Source: Phytoseiulus persimilis (Eukaryota; Arthropoda; Arachnida; Mesostigmata; Phytoseiidae). Taken from it: a stretch of DNA of 64,000 nt. The stretch lies in the NCBI GenBank assembly GCA_037576195.1, contig CM075101.1, forward strand, positions 28,086,001 to 28,150,000, in the 5' to 3' direction. Below the pieces are notes generated by a model. The model searched no databases. It was given only the letters and a program-made list of their open reading frames with translations, and was not told the origin of the DNA. The translations under genes were made by a program, and so were the position numbers. The first letter of the stretch is position 1; each line of letters opens with the position of its first letter. Positions 51,301 to 63,214 of the stretch are shown here, in pieces.

Positions 51301-51807
51301 GAGATCACCGTAGACCTTCTTTCTTGTCTGGGTATGTTTGTTCCTGATAATCGATGTCGTTTCGGCATGGAGATTCTTGCGCTGGTCAAGCTCACCGACG
51401 ACGCTGTGCGGAGCTCAAATTTGAGGCGGCTCAGTGGCAACCTCACAGCGCTACCGCCGAAATTCGTCGTGTTTGTCATGCGGTGGTGCTTGGAACCATT
51501 GCCAGCGTTAGTTGAGTACTTTGAAAGATACCCACCTCCGAACATCGATTCCGAGACCTACCAAGCTTTATACGAGGAGAAGATCCCGACGCAGCGCGAG
51601 GCACTCGAGATCGTCAAATCAAAGTTGAACGCAGAGGAATGCAAGTTTTTCCTCACCGAAATGAAGAAGTTCACCGCTGGGAAACAGATAAGCGTTTTGA
51701 CCACCAACAGCATCTTCCGAGAAAAGTTCCGGCATATTCGAGAGGATATTGTGATTCTATTCAATATGAAATATTACGTAGATTTTTTGTTGGAAATGTG
51801 CCAATGA
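48321..51807 (+). CDS. RTEL1: RTEL1 DNA helicase
   Basis: Iron-sulphur superfamily 2 helicase (XPD/FANCJ group) that dismantles T-loops, D-loops and G-quadruplexes in the nucleus. Two exons, 48321-48582 and 48641-51807, give about 1142 residues (human isoform about 1219). Visible: [13 protein letters not shown] near the start, Walker [10 protein letters not shown], four Fe-S cysteines ([28 protein letters not shown]), DEAH in [31 protein letters not shown] and the arginine finger AIGRVIRHR. The C-terminus has one region like the harmonin-N-like domains (residues about 915-1000). A PCNA-binding QxxI/LxxFF box is not evident. The first AG in the intron (48627-48628) would create TAA at the junction; AG at 48639-48640 keeps the frame. 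ATG 48393 ([11 protein letters not shown]) is an alternative start. Confidence 0.95.
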
Positions 51808-51929
51808 GAGCGTCTAGCCGAGCCGCGAATAATCTCCGCGGAGATGGTGCCGACTCAGTTGTTAGGAGAGGCAAGCGTACATTCTTAGTTCTTCATAATG
51901 GGAGCATTTTTTACTATGTTGTTCATAGA

Positions 51930-52005
51930 AACAATCATTTCACTCGGCCTTAGAGTGTTGGACTAGAGGGCTGGGATTCGAACTTTGGACACAAGCTCCG
52001 TAAAT
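51930..52005 (+). repeat. Possible tRNA-like SINE head
   Basis: The sequence has an A-box-like GGCCTTAGAGTGTTGGACT and, after a short gap, a B-box-like GGGATTCGAACTT. Arms do not fold into a complete tRNA, so a SINE head is more likely than a tRNA gene. The body sequence is unlike the SINE at 38 kb. Confidence 0.35.
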
Positions 52006-52088
52006 GTGGATAGAGGCGGTTTGACATTCAGGGGCGATTCAGGGGTTTGGATTCTTAGCTACTGGAAGGTTACCAGACTGGACTGTAA

Positions 52089-52094
52089 AATAAA
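52089..52094 (+). terminator. Candidate RTEL1 poly(A) signal
   Basis: AATAAA 282 bases after the RTEL1 stop codon, the first such hexamer downstream on this strand. Confidence 0.45.
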
Positions 52095-52169
52095 ATGCGA
52101 GAAACCAAGGAGTCATTCTGAATTAGTTTATTCAGAGACTCTAGTTTTCTGGAACTAGCATCAATTAGC

Positions 52170-54640
52170 CCAAAGATAAGCCCTCAGTGTACGTCGGCGA
52201 TCTCAGATCCCCCGCCAACTGGGCTCCAGCCAGCGGCTCATGGTGCCCAGCCCCGACGTCGCGTTGCCCCGCTGGGCATCCAAGCAGGGGCGCTGAGCCA
52301 AGAAGCGCCCCAGTCTTTTGTCTCCCGTTGCCCGCTCGAGGGCCTCCCCAACCTGGGCCATCAGGGTCCTGGTGTGGGAGCCGGGACCACCCACAGTCCC
52401 GAATGCGAACGCCGAGAACTGTTACCCGCTTATCAACGCGGCATACTTGTCGATTTTCGCCGCCTACGCCCTCGCAACGGTGGACCCTGCGCGGGACGTA
52501 CCGTGACCGACCAGGGAAGGGCTCAGAGAGTCGGTCACCGTTGCATCCCACACGAGGGCCCCTCACCCTGGAGAAAGGAATGAGCGTGAGGCCGTCAGGC
52601 CGCCTTCCGTCGTCGGGCATGAGACCAGAGGGCTCCAGCATGCAGAATATCCCGGCTGAACGAAGAGCCCGTCCGAGGGTGTTGTTGAGAGCAGCGTGAC
52701 GCGGTCGACGACCAGCCGATAGGGCGCAAGACAGGCCGTGACGAGCGAGGCCACCGACAGGCTCCCCACATGCACTCCGATTCGGCTCAACCAGGTTAGC
52801 ACCCAATCGGAGTCCGACGCAAATCCTGACAGAACGGTCATCGAGCTCTGTACCCAGGCAGTCCGCTGGGATCGCGTGTAGCCGGTCACTAGCCTCCGGC
52901 CGGGAAACCGCCAGCGGCCGAGCTCGGTCCTGATTGTCTGAAGTGTCACCCAACAAGGACTCGTAGGAGATTTCGTACACCTTTTCCATCCAAGCCCGCT
53001 GCAAGTCCAGTTCGCCGGCCTCCGGCGCAAAGGCGGATAACTTCGCGGAGAGAGCATCCCGTTTTGCGATGAAGGATACCCAGGCCTCAGGGAGGAGAAG
53101 TTCTCTTACCGGGTCGGAAACACCGATCCTGGAGGAGACGGCGGCCGTACCCGCAAGACTTACCACGGATGTGAGCCCAAGGCCACCCTTCGAGGTTGGT
53201 AGATGAGCCTGAGAACGTTCCCGGGCCAGGAGCCGAAGGTTGAGCAGAGACTCGAGGGACTCAGTGAGCTGGTCATCCCATGGTTGCATCAAGCTGCCAA
53301 AGTCCGAACAATCTGTGCTCCTAATCAGATGCTGAATGCAACAGGCCGAGAAGGATGACCGGAGCAAGAAAAGGCCCTGGTGAGCGCCTACCAACAGGAG
53401 ACGCTCTCGCATAGCCCAGACTCTCTCCGTCAGCGTACTGAGAGACTCCGGCAGAGCGTCGGACAGTCGGCGCCGCGCAGGGGAGATTCAGGGAAGCCGC
53501 CGTGATCGAAACACAGCCGGGGAGGAGTTCCGTCAACTCTCGGAGAGAGGAGTTACCTTCCAATCCAGGTGCGAACAGTTCACACTTCGCCGGGTTCAAA
53601 TCAAGTCTGCTGATACCATGGAAGTCGAGGACGCACCGGGCGTCTCGGACTAGGGTCTCTATCGGTCCACCCAGGATCCCGTCGTCCAGGTACCACGCAT
53701 TGAAGGGTGCCTCGATGGAGTCGACCAGGTCCCGGATGCCGAGACTGAACAGCGCCGGTCTTAGAGGATCCCCTTGCTGAAAGCCAGTTGATGAAGAAAG
53801 GACATCAGATCCGAACAACAGCAAACTCGGGTTCTCGTACGACTGCTGAACGAGGTGGAAGAGGTCCGGAGCGACATCGCGCACAACTCGGAGAAGGTGA
53901 TCCCGACGAAGGCACTCGACAGCATCCATGAAGTCCAGCTTGAGGAATGCGGTACGGGGTGGACGAGAGACCACAGCTGCTCGAGACGCGTGGATCGCCG
54001 CTTCCGCTCCGCCGTTCCTTCCGAAACCCAGTTGAGACCAAGAGCCTCAACAATCTGGTCCTTACTGTCACGACCTGCGAGTTTGGCCGCGATCCTGCGA
54101 ATAGTGGACGAGCAGACGATAGGACGAACCGAAGAATCCTTCTTTCTTAACGCGAATAGCCTTGCACCAAACAAGATCGAGCGGATCTCCTCGGGCACGA
54201 TTCCCTGTCGGATGATGTCGCGTGCCTGAGATTGCGAATGTTGGAGAGGATTCTGGGGCGTGGTTGATGCGAGCCTATGGGATCTTGCTAGATGAATGGG
54301 CTGGCGAACGGATCTCCGGCTCAGACCCAAAGTTCTGACACGGCCAGAAAGAGGGCGGCGGCTTGACGACTTTGAGATGGCCGTGCGCTTAGCAACGTGA
54401 TCCACAGTCTTCTCAATTGTCGATGATTCCTGCGAGCAACGGAGGAGAGACTTGCGGGGAGCCGGAATCGGTTTGGAAGCAGGCAATAGCAGTTCGGCTG
54501 GTTGAGCGCCAGCTGCAGAGTCAGCCGGGATCACGATACGGCGACCGGCCGCTGCGTAAGAGCCCGGAGGAGACTCAGCCGGCAACGCCGACGTCGAAGG
54601 TGGGTCGCAAACCAGAGTTGCCGTAGGCACCGTGAGTCAT
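52170..54640 (-). mobile_element. Non-LTR-type retroelement with reverse transcriptase and RLE-like C-terminus
   Basis: About 2.4 kb on the minus strand. Reverse-transcriptase landmarks in order: FGARLFALRKKD..VRPIVC (54.2 kb), KLDFMDAVEC (motif A), TGFQQGDPLRPALFS (motif B), WYLDDGILGG (motif C, YLDD instead of YADD), and LNPAKCELFAP. A C-terminal region follows with ICVGLRLGANL, then a Cys/His stretch, then RRPDGLTLIPF and a nearby WDATVTD, consistent with the RPD...D core of a restriction-like endonuclease (R2/NeSL-type). A Ser/Arg/Pro-rich start is at about 54.6 kb. The copy spans several frames and is not functional. Target duplications were not found. Confidence 0.75.
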
Positions 54641-54984
54641 TCTTGAAACTTGAACTCATATTTCGCGTCGCGTCGCGGAGGTACGAACGGACCCTCAAAA
54701 CATCAGCCAGCCCACATATGCGCTGTGAACGCCTTCGAATTCTAGGGCTAAGAGCGATTTTTTCCGCGGGTCCCATCGGCACCACTGTCAGTGGAGTCAG
54801 ACCTATTAATTGGCAGACTTCCTACGTTCCTGCTGAGCAGGCTTTAGCCCCCCTCCCCCAGAACTTTCGAGTTCATACCATCTCAGTCGAGCTTCCGACT
54901 AGAATGTATGATCTCTAGCTTTCGGAAACCGAGTAATTTCCTTACCATAAATTATCCGCGTCCTCTGTCACTATGTTGAACTGT

Positions 54985-55330
54985 CCGGCGTCGATCTGTC
55001 GATGCTTTTCGGAGTCTGAGGAGAGGATTCCGGAGTCGATCTGATCAGACGTTCCTGAGTCTATGGAGTTGACTCCGGAGTCGATCTGTCCATAGTTTCC
55101 AGGGTATATGGGGGTGATTCCGGCGTCGACGAAATGTTGCTACATCGAGCAAAATTATCATACTTTTTGGAGTCCATAGCGGTGAATATGTTGGCGATCT
55201 GACCATACTTTTCGGAGTTTAGGGAGCTGAATTCGGGATCTATCTGACCATGCTCTTCGGAGTCTATGGGAGTGATTCCAAGATCGATCTCACTGTACTC
55301 TTATGGGTCTGAGGAGGTGATTTGACGCAT
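54985..55330 (+). repeat. 45-base satellite array, about seven diverged units
   Basis: Units of about 45 bases with the core GGAGTC..ATCTG.CCAT.CTTTTCGGAGTCTATGG; two adjacent units near 55.04-55.13 kb are exactly in register at 45 bases. Same family as the blocks at 24, 36-37 and 38.6 kb. The stretch from 55.33 to 56.6 kb holds no gene I can recognise; a minus-strand open frame at 56478-56191 (96 codons) has no known motif. Confidence 0.85.
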
Positions 55331-56639
55331 ACGTATGTCTACGAGACCTTCTTTGAGAATCCACGAGACCGTCTTCAAGAATCCATAAGACCGTTCTCGA
55401 GTGTCTACAAGCGCATAGATGACCGTCCACTAGACACGAAGCAGTTCAGAATCAGATTCGAGGAAATGATACGCAGTCCACGAGAAGGGCTTCAGGAGCA
55501 TCCGAAGGTAACATTCACGTGGATTTCGTGGAGCTGAAGTGAAAGCCACAACATGAGCACCTTACAAGCTCTATGCCATATAAATGGACATGCAGCAAAA
55601 CCAACGGAGGAAACTCCGGAGACCGCCGAAGACAATCCTCAAGCTGCGACGATATTCCTTGATTTCAGTCAGAACTTTTGATCAGTACAGTGCAAACTGC
55701 TTCACAAAAAATTCGCAACATGTAACGATAAGCCGAAGATAGTTTTAGGTTCCACAGAACGCGTGGGGGGTAAGTGAACGGAAAAAATTCAGCCCTCCCC
55801 AGAGAAAATCCTGGCTTCGCCGCAGAATTTTTGATGTTTTCAGCGAGAAACTCTACTCCATGGCGTTCCCGCTCGACGGGCGGTTGTTCGTTAAGCTATC
55901 GAGCTCAGTGATCCCTTCATATGCTGAGAAGCAAGCCTCAACCCTCGCTGGTCTCCTTCACTCATATGGGCAAAGAATGAGTTTTTTCTTCAGTAAAACA
56001 AGAGAGGGCCATTTCATCGCCGACCGAGGCGGAATTCCTAGAGATGGTTAGGATTGTTGAGAACACTACCGATGAGTGCAGCGACGATATCGAGAGCGGG
56101 CGGAAGTTTCGATTTTCTAGAGTGTCTCCAAATTGAGAAGTGCTTTCCTGCTGATCTATGATACTTCGTATTTAACTCTCGAATGTATCATTACTGATCC
56201 GATTTGATGAGTGTGTCGGCAGACGATAATCTTCGGGACACATTACGATCGAGGAGCTTCTGAGCTCTGATGTACTTCGTTACCATGTGACAGATAATGT
56301 CTACGCTCTGGGAGTACAAACGAGAGTTTCCAGAAATCATGGGAACATCCTCATGATTGTGGTTGGAGATGGTTTCAATCACAATCAGAAAGCAAGTCCC
56401 TAATAATACTCGGCGTGGATTCGCAGTTTTTTCGACTTTGTGGATCGAGACCAAAATGTCGTTCTCCTCCTGTGGCAATTTTTCTAGGCGAGGGAAGCGA
56501 GCGTGAATTTGTGCTGTTTCTCAGTGAACTAGGTCATAGATGTATCATCCGAAGTGGTTGATGAATTCGGAGAGATTTCAGAAAGTGCCGAGGACTCTCG
56601 GGCAGGACCTTTCGGCTGACTGAACAGGAATTACGTCTG

Positions 56640-56890
56640 ATGAATGCATCGTTGAACGACGCCCGAGGTACCAGGAGGTGCATTCCTTCTTGCCGTTTGT
56701 CGCGGCAAGAGTTTCAAGGGGTTAATTCAACGGGCGAGTTTGCGCGAACAGTCTTTATAGCGTCGAGCTGGGAATCGACCATATTGATGGATGAGGATAC
56801 GACCGTATGATGGTCATCAATCAAGCAACAGGCCGCAACATCCGACATCGGGATGACATCGAAGTGACTCTGGCGTGCCATATTCCGTAG
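56640..56890 (+). pseudogene. RTEL1 helicase-domain fragment
   Basis: About 250 bases resembling RTEL1 50215-50500. The best stretch is GCCGTTTGTCGCGGCAAGAG, identical to RTEL1. It is followed by GFARTV-like sequence and then ATCAATCAAGCAACAGGCCG and CATCCGACATCGGGATGACAT, matching the [15 protein letters not shown] motif. About 120 bases between the two motifs have been lost or scrambled and frames do not agree. It lies 4.8 kb downstream of RTEL1 in the same orientation, a decayed partial duplicate. Confidence 0.75.
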
Positions 56891-56921
56891 CCAAACTGTC
56901 CGGGGAGGAAGATAACTTTCC

Positions 56922-57158
56922 ATGTCTCTTCAAGCGGGGCTGGGATCAACACACGTTCTAGCTCTTCTGGAGCTCAAGAATAATGAGCCTCCACCAGAGT
57001 ACCTGATCCTGCTTCATCGCGCATGGCGATCTCTGTGCAGGGAGAATATCCTGCCATACATGAGAGCTTCGACGAAGAGCTTGATCCAGGATGATTGCTT
57101 CGATCCGGAGCGATTGATTTCAATAACCATTGCTCTGAATTTTGTTCGGAGTCAATGA
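56922..57158 (+). other. 78-codon open frame, unknown
   Basis: Starts MSLQAGLGSTHVLALLELKN and ends NFVRSQ. It follows the RTEL1 fragment directly but does not match the RTEL1 sequence past motif VI. No motif recognised; it could be chance. Confidence 0.2.
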
Positions 57159-57237
57159 ATAATGCCTTTGACATGGGCATGGAAGGATGGAGCCATCAAA
57201 AACAGACTGAAATCATTTTTTTGAGTGATTTTCGACA

Positions 57238-60030
57238 TTAACAGCGCTCGAAAACCTTATAGAGCTCTTCGGTTGAGGTCAATTTCACCATTATTTCATT
57301 GAATTTCGAAGACACCTTGATCTTCTTCCTAGCTGCTGGGAAAACTAAATCTTTCAGAGCAGCTTCATCACAACTATCTGCGTACATCTCCGATATAACT
57401 TGACAGATGCCGCGGAAACATTTCTTCTCCTCATCATATTCGACATCGGACGCCAGACGCAGCAAGAATATGGGAAGTGCGCCGACTCTAGGAACCAGGC
57501 CTTCGAGAACGATAGGTAGTCTGCGCAAGCCGTCTTCAGAGATCACAATCGAAAAGTAACACTTGAGCATTTCAGCCATGCTGAGCAGTTTTCTAGACGC
57601 ATGTTCGACTAGCTCCGCAGCAGTGCTCATTTCCGCATTGTATCCAGATCTCGCTGATGTCAGGGATATTTTCAACGCGTTCTCTAACCTCAGCGGGTTG
57701 AACTCGAATGCTGGAAAATTCGCGAAACGATCCAAGCAATTCTGATAGAAGAGGGCGGTTGCTAATCGGCGATGGTTGACCATGATGAGTTGAGTTCCGA
57801 TCTGCATCAAGGATCTATTTCCCCCGACCCAACCGACATAGATCATCTTCGAAAGGCTCCGACAGAGTTCAGTATCGGCCTCAGATGCCAGTTCTTCCTT
57901 GAGCTCCTCAATCTGCAAAGAGAAACAGCACAATTTGGAAATCTGGCTCCGTGACAAGATCACTCGAAACAGATGGATCAATGAAGAAATTCGGAGAAGA
58001 TAGGGAGAGTAAACGAACGCACGCTCGATAACAGGTTTTCAACCCTTTCGTTCGTGCTCCCAGCAGCTTCTCTTTGACAAAACAGCGTCGTGATTCGCTC
58101 CTGACTCGAGTCGTATCTCACAACTTCTTTGTCGCGCCTTTGCTCGTCGCTATGCTGAGACGTTGCTCCGGAGTCGCTGACCTTCGACGTGGAGATGGAC
58201 TGCTTCGTGAGGTAGTGTCTGCAGAAGGTATATCTCATGTTCTCAAGCTATCATCGGTCCTCAAGAATCAGGATTGGGAAAACCTCGATTCTTCTCGCAT
58301 CGATGATACGCTATGTACAATCACCTGGACGAGTCACATGAGAATAGCACTCTGTCAACCTCTTCTTGCAGCCTCGTGAGAACATATTCTTGGTGCAGGA
58401 AGCCGACTTCGCTTTTGGTCGGATGCAAGTTGACGTCGACGTTTTCTGACGGCATTTCTAGCGAGAGGTAGACGAATGGATGATCATCTTTGCGGAGGTA
58501 CCTCTGATAAACAACCTCCAAACATCCTCGAATGGGTGGGCACTCGACAAGCCTGTACGGAAATGAGAAAACGTACGGTGAAATCGTGAAAAACCGAATG
58601 ATGTCGTACAAAGTCCGTGGTTAGACGGGGCTCCCGCCACGTCGACTCCATGGCAATGGCGGAACCTCTTCCATAAAGAGTACTATGCAGATGGCCGTTA
58701 TGAATAAGCGTGACTTGAGGATATAGGGTTCTTTGAAAGAGATTCGAACCTGTTATTTATGAAGAGCACAAGCTGCGTCCTTCTCTTGTTACTGTAATTC
58801 GCCTTCGTGACGTATCCGCAGGCTCTGATAGAAAATCGCTGTTAGCGAATGGTATGGGAAGCTCTCACGTTCTCGAGGACAGCGAGCTGTAGATCACTTA
58901 CTTTATGCTTATCTTCTCGTCGACGAATTCCAAGCGTAGGAGTTCGCGAGCGATCTCTTGTCCGTACAGAGTTCGTATGTTGTCAAGCACCGCCGAGTTC
59001 TTCCGCGTATTCACTGCGAGGCTGTTCTCGCCTTTGGAGAAGTTGACACATGAGCTTGAGGGCCGATATGAGCTCCGGTCGAAAGTATCTCGGCTCAGTT
59101 CTTACGCCGCCGTTCCTCGGATTGAGCGTCGACAGTTAGAAACTTAGAGGAGAAGAGTCAATGCTGTTTACCCTGCTTGCTCAAAGCGAAACCGATGTGG
59201 GGGAAATGGACAGCGTAATTTGAAATCACGGCCTCACAGCGACGGAACTCGTCTGCAGGCGACCTGAAAGCCTCACGTCTCTGAGGAACATTGAAGAAGA
59301 GATCCTCAACAGTGATCGTTGTCCCACGATTCATCGCGACTGGTTTTGGATCATCCTGGAATCAGTGGCAATTTCAACAAGTACGTTCATGGGGATGGAT
59401 TTGAAGAGAATTCGAATGCGGTCGATACCCACCAACGGCTTCCCATCGCTGTAATGGCACACGTATCCGACAGTGGAGCGTTCGGTTTTCGTGGAAATCT
59501 TTACATGGGCAACGTAAGTAATCGAGGCCAACGCTTCTCCTCGGAACCCGAAAGTTGAGATTTTTTTCAAGTCGTCGAAACTGTTGATTTTCGATGTGGT
59601 GAATCGTTCACATACGATTGCCATGTCGTCCTTGGCTATTCCGCAGCCGTCATCCTGGAGGGTGTACACGCCGATACACGACATAAATAAGTGCTCGATA
59701 GTTGACCATGCGTTCGTACCGCCAACTTCTTCCCGACAAGCATCCAACCTGGATCTGAATGAGCTTGAGCCCACCGCTGTTGAGTGTTACGGCGATTTTC
59801 GTACTCCTTGCATCAATAGAATTCTCCAGCATTTCCTTGATCGCATTGCACGGCCTTTGGATGACCTCTCCCGCGGCGATCCTGAAACACAAGGATAATT
59901 TCCAACCTCGAAGTCGGGGGCGTTGCCAGCATTGAGTGGGAAACCGAGGAAGTTGTCACAGCACTGCTCTTATTCTTCAATACCTGTTCACGACGTCTTT
60001 CGGGAGAGCGTTTATCCGCCTGGGTTCCAT
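57238..60030 (-). CDS. MLH1: DNA mismatch repair protein MLH1
   Basis: MutL-family ATPase; partner of PMS2 and MLH3 in mismatch repair and meiotic crossover. Nine exons with consistent phases: 60030-59984, 59881-59749, 59654-59433, 59355-59172, 59031-58902, 58824-58750, 58552-58325, 58233-58023, 57912-57238, giving about 634 residues. The short first exon encodes [15 protein letters not shown] and joins [23 protein letters not shown] motifs: [10 protein letters not shown] (motif I), DDGCGI (II), [11 protein letters not shown] (III), [19 protein letters not shown] (IV region). The transducer has [17 protein letters not shown]. The linker is short ([14 protein letters not shown] matches the MLH1 VRTDSREQKLDAFL motif), so the protein is about 120 residues shorter than human (756). 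It ends in the invariant FERC, which completes the MutLalpha metal site. All introns are 78-197 bases. Confidence 0.96.
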
Positions 60031-61556
60031 TCCGCAAGATTGAGACGTCTGGGTTGTTTTCTTCCGAACACTCCCGCGAGACGATTTCTCCTCCGATCGT
60101 CGACTGATCAGTCGTTCGCACCTGACACTGTTTCAATAGGAATGTCTCTCAAAAATATTCGACCACGGACACAACCATGTAGGGTCCATTTAGGAGTTGG
60201 AGGAGAATCATCTCGAGAGAACTCGAAGGCACTTGACAGACCTGATGGAGGATCACAGTTCTGAATACCCCCGGAACGATGGCCCGGTGTCGAACTCTGC
60301 TGAATATATAGTCGCCGCTGTCGCGAATCACGAGAAAACTACTGTAGGTCGGCCGATTCTTGATCAAACCGTGTTTCGCGCGCCCCCATCTGAGGCACAT
60401 GTGTGGGATTCCGGCGTGCTCTCAAAGCTTGGTCGTTCAGCCCGATCAGTGACACAATGTCTCAAGCTCAGAATTAGGCCTCCGCAGGGAGAGATGAGCG
60501 CAACACACCAGTGTAGCTGCCCGAAAAATCCTATAAACGCAGGACTAGATACAGTGACAGCTCGAGTTCTGAGTAGACAGCGCTGATTATGATTTCTGCT
60601 GGAAAAAACGGAACCAGTGGGTGCCGGGATTCACAGTTTTGGGGATTTAGAGTTTCGCGATTGCCATTCGACTCGCCGCCTTGAACGTTTCTCCGGTTTA
60701 ACATGAATTATCAGAGATAACTTATACTGTCCGTGAGGTGGAATCTTGGGATCCGGTGGCGGTTGCCCTGTTCTCAACAAAAAAAGCTACATGTTGCAGC
60801 AATCAGGATGAACACGTTGAGACCCCTGAAATGAGTTTTTCCGCCGAGGATGCGATCGGTGGAACCTTCCCAAAACCATGTGGCGCACTCTGGAGTGCAT
60901 TCATAGAGACTCCAGTGACTCCAGAAACGGTCAGATGGATTCACCAATTCGTTGGATTCGGATGCGCTATCGCAATCATCTCCGTCGTAATATGAGCAAG
61001 CTACGGGTCGGTTACGCGCAATTACGATCATGAATTGGCTCAGTTCCCCAGAACTGAAATCGAAACGCCGTATCGGAACGTATGAACGCTCTCCCTGAGA
61101 GTGGTATGCTTGGAGAATCCTCCACTTCTTCACGCGCATTAGACCTTTCTGTCCTGTCGACGGCGCCTGACCGTTCTCTTTGGACTCAGATTGGTCCCGG
61201 AATCCTTTTTTGCTTCGACGCGTCATGGTCAAAACCGTTCCCTGAGTAGCCTTGGTTGCTCTGATTCTGTCTCTCTACTGTGCTCCGAGAGGATCATTCC
61301 GAAGCTGCCCAGCTGTTATCGAATAAAGATCTCGGAATGAAATGCGGTTTGATCTTGCGAGAAACACTAGGAGACGAGTTCAGAATAATTCAAGATTCTT
61401 CTCAGTTGACGATCTTGACAGAGCAACGTTCGCGACGACGGACAGTTGCCAGAAGAGAACGAATTCGAAACCCAAAATAATAATCATACATACGGATCAG
61501 TCCATTTTTTTTATTACATGTATCCGAGTCCCAGAGCTGGCCTTGAACTGTGCTTA
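60031..61556. other. No gene recognised
   Basis: The space between the MLH1 start and MRPL33 stop. A 152-codon minus-strand frame (61232-60774, MTMTRRSKKGFRDQSESK) and an overlapping plus-strand frame occur. The minus frame begins with a plausible basic start but no family is evident and no splice partner was found. Confidence 0.35.
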
Positions 61557-61733
61557 CTAACGTATACTCCTGATTTTCTTGAACTCCTTGTATATGCTCA
61601 TTTGCTGAATCCAGGGATCCCACTGCCATGTTTCAACTTTGTTGTCAAGCCTCGGCCGCGACACTCTGTACATGTGTCCCGAGACGACGCTTTTCAGCAA
61701 GACGAGAACATTCTTCGCTTTCGCCTTCGCCAT
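61557..61733 (-). CDS. MRPL33: Mitochondrial ribosomal protein L33
   Basis: A 58-residue protein of the bL33 family, part of the large subunit of the mitochondrial ribosome. It begins MAKAKAKNVLVLLKSVVSGH and ends with KEFKKIRSIR, matching the family pattern K.K.KNI/VLV....SG and the C-terminal KKIRS. Human MRPL33 is 65 residues. As in metazoan mitochondrial L33, the zinc-binding cysteines of some bacterial forms are absent. The start was chosen because an in-frame stop lies 15 codons upstream; an acceptor (CTTCCTCAG) 31 bases before the ATG suggests a spliced leader exon. It has the same orientation as MLH1. Confidence 0.9.
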   Translation of the reverse strand: MAKAKAKNVLVLLKSVVSGHMYRVSRPRLDNKVETWQWDPWIQQMSIYKEFKKIRSIR

Positions 61734-61749
61734 CTTCGGGAAAACGATC

Positions 61750-63210
61750 GCCCGCCTCCTGAGGAAGTACGATGCTCATTGGATGGATGATGAACAAGAC
61801 TGTTAACGCAATTTATCGGGATTACATGGGAGCTTAATATTAGCGCGGTTACGACTTGTCGAGCGAAGTCCTCCCAGGAACCCACAGAATATCACATAGC
61901 CGAAATTCGCTGATCCCCGACGTATCAAGGAGTCGGCTCCGATGAGGACTCTAACTCCTGTATCCGCGCAGTTATTGGAGTAATCATGTTTGCTCGTTTC
62001 AAGGAGCTCTTCGCAATTCCCCGACGAGAAACTTACTTGCGAACTCGATAACCACTTGAAGGTGTGTTTGGTTCGTATCAGAAGTTGATTTGTTCCACGA
62101 TTCACGGTAATTTCCTATCACTCGAAGCTATGCCACAGGAGTGAGGATGGAACAGCGAGTGACCGTGCTGATTGTAAGCAGAGAAATACGGCTGGCGTCG
62201 CAGGGAGCTGATACTAAGAGAATTGCCGTCGTTCTGCTCATAATCCTCACTTCGCTCCGGGGCAGTTTGTCGGAGTTAGAACTGCCATTCGAGGACAGTG
62301 TTATTGGTTGATGGTGAGTATGGTGTGCCGTAGGTTCCTATGGCTTCTTGCAAAACGAGTTCGGTCTCTTAAATTTCGGTGGTTGAGATGGTGGGAGATC
62401 GGAAAAGCAGCCGATGTTTTGTGCGTTGGATATTCGGATTGTGGCGACCCTGTTAAACGCATCGGGAAGGGAAACCTCCACTGCAACCTGTGAGTACCAT
62501 GAGTTAATCAAGTGTTTTCACTTAAATTTATTTCGATCGTGCTCGTTGGTATGAAGTTTGTTATCACCCTGACGCATGTAGATGAATCATCGCGGGTACA
62601 TCGGTTTCAGAGTTATTTTCTCTCTACGATCTGTTGACCGAAACCCGGCTTTTCGTTATTTTCTCATAGCTGAGACAGTCAAACGTGTTCGAACTCTTCC
62701 CAGAAGTGCGTTTTGTCGAATACTCGACAGCTTTTGACTGAATTCCTGAATGATCGAGTATCACGAGACCAGTCCTCGCTCAATCTGAGTTCTCTCAGTC
62801 TACAACGTAGAACAACCAATATGTAGCAATATCCATTCCGATTCCTCTTCTCTGCTCCACGTATGGAGGAATATTCGTGACGTCGCTGTGAACTAGTCCA
62901 ATTTTTCTTTGATTTAGAGAGTTTCGTCCGAGAATGACGGACGATCGGTAGCTCGCATGGCGCTCGCTGGGTCGCGAAGCCGAACACATGGAATGCAGAA
63001 TGGTGTTTCGTGTCGGCTCAGGCAAGAGGACATGTACTCGACGTCGATCACAAACGAGTGGAACTGGTTGCTACGACGTAAAGGCCTGGCGTAGTAGTAG
63101 TTTCGGAGCGAATCAATGCAGTTTCAGCTGTACGACTTCCCCCCCCCCCCAATCCAGGCAGAATTTTAGGGAAAACAGTTGGATGTCGCGTTTTGAACGG
63201 CTTCTTGTTT
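61750..63210. other. No gene recognised; possible small exon
   Basis: An ATG frame at 62144-62308 encodes MEQRVTVLIVSREI and a hydrophobic VVLLIILTSL stretch; a strong GTGAGT donor lies close by but out of reach of that frame. A C10 run is at about 63.14 kb. No supported gene. Confidence 0.3.
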
Positions 63211-63214
63211 TCAG

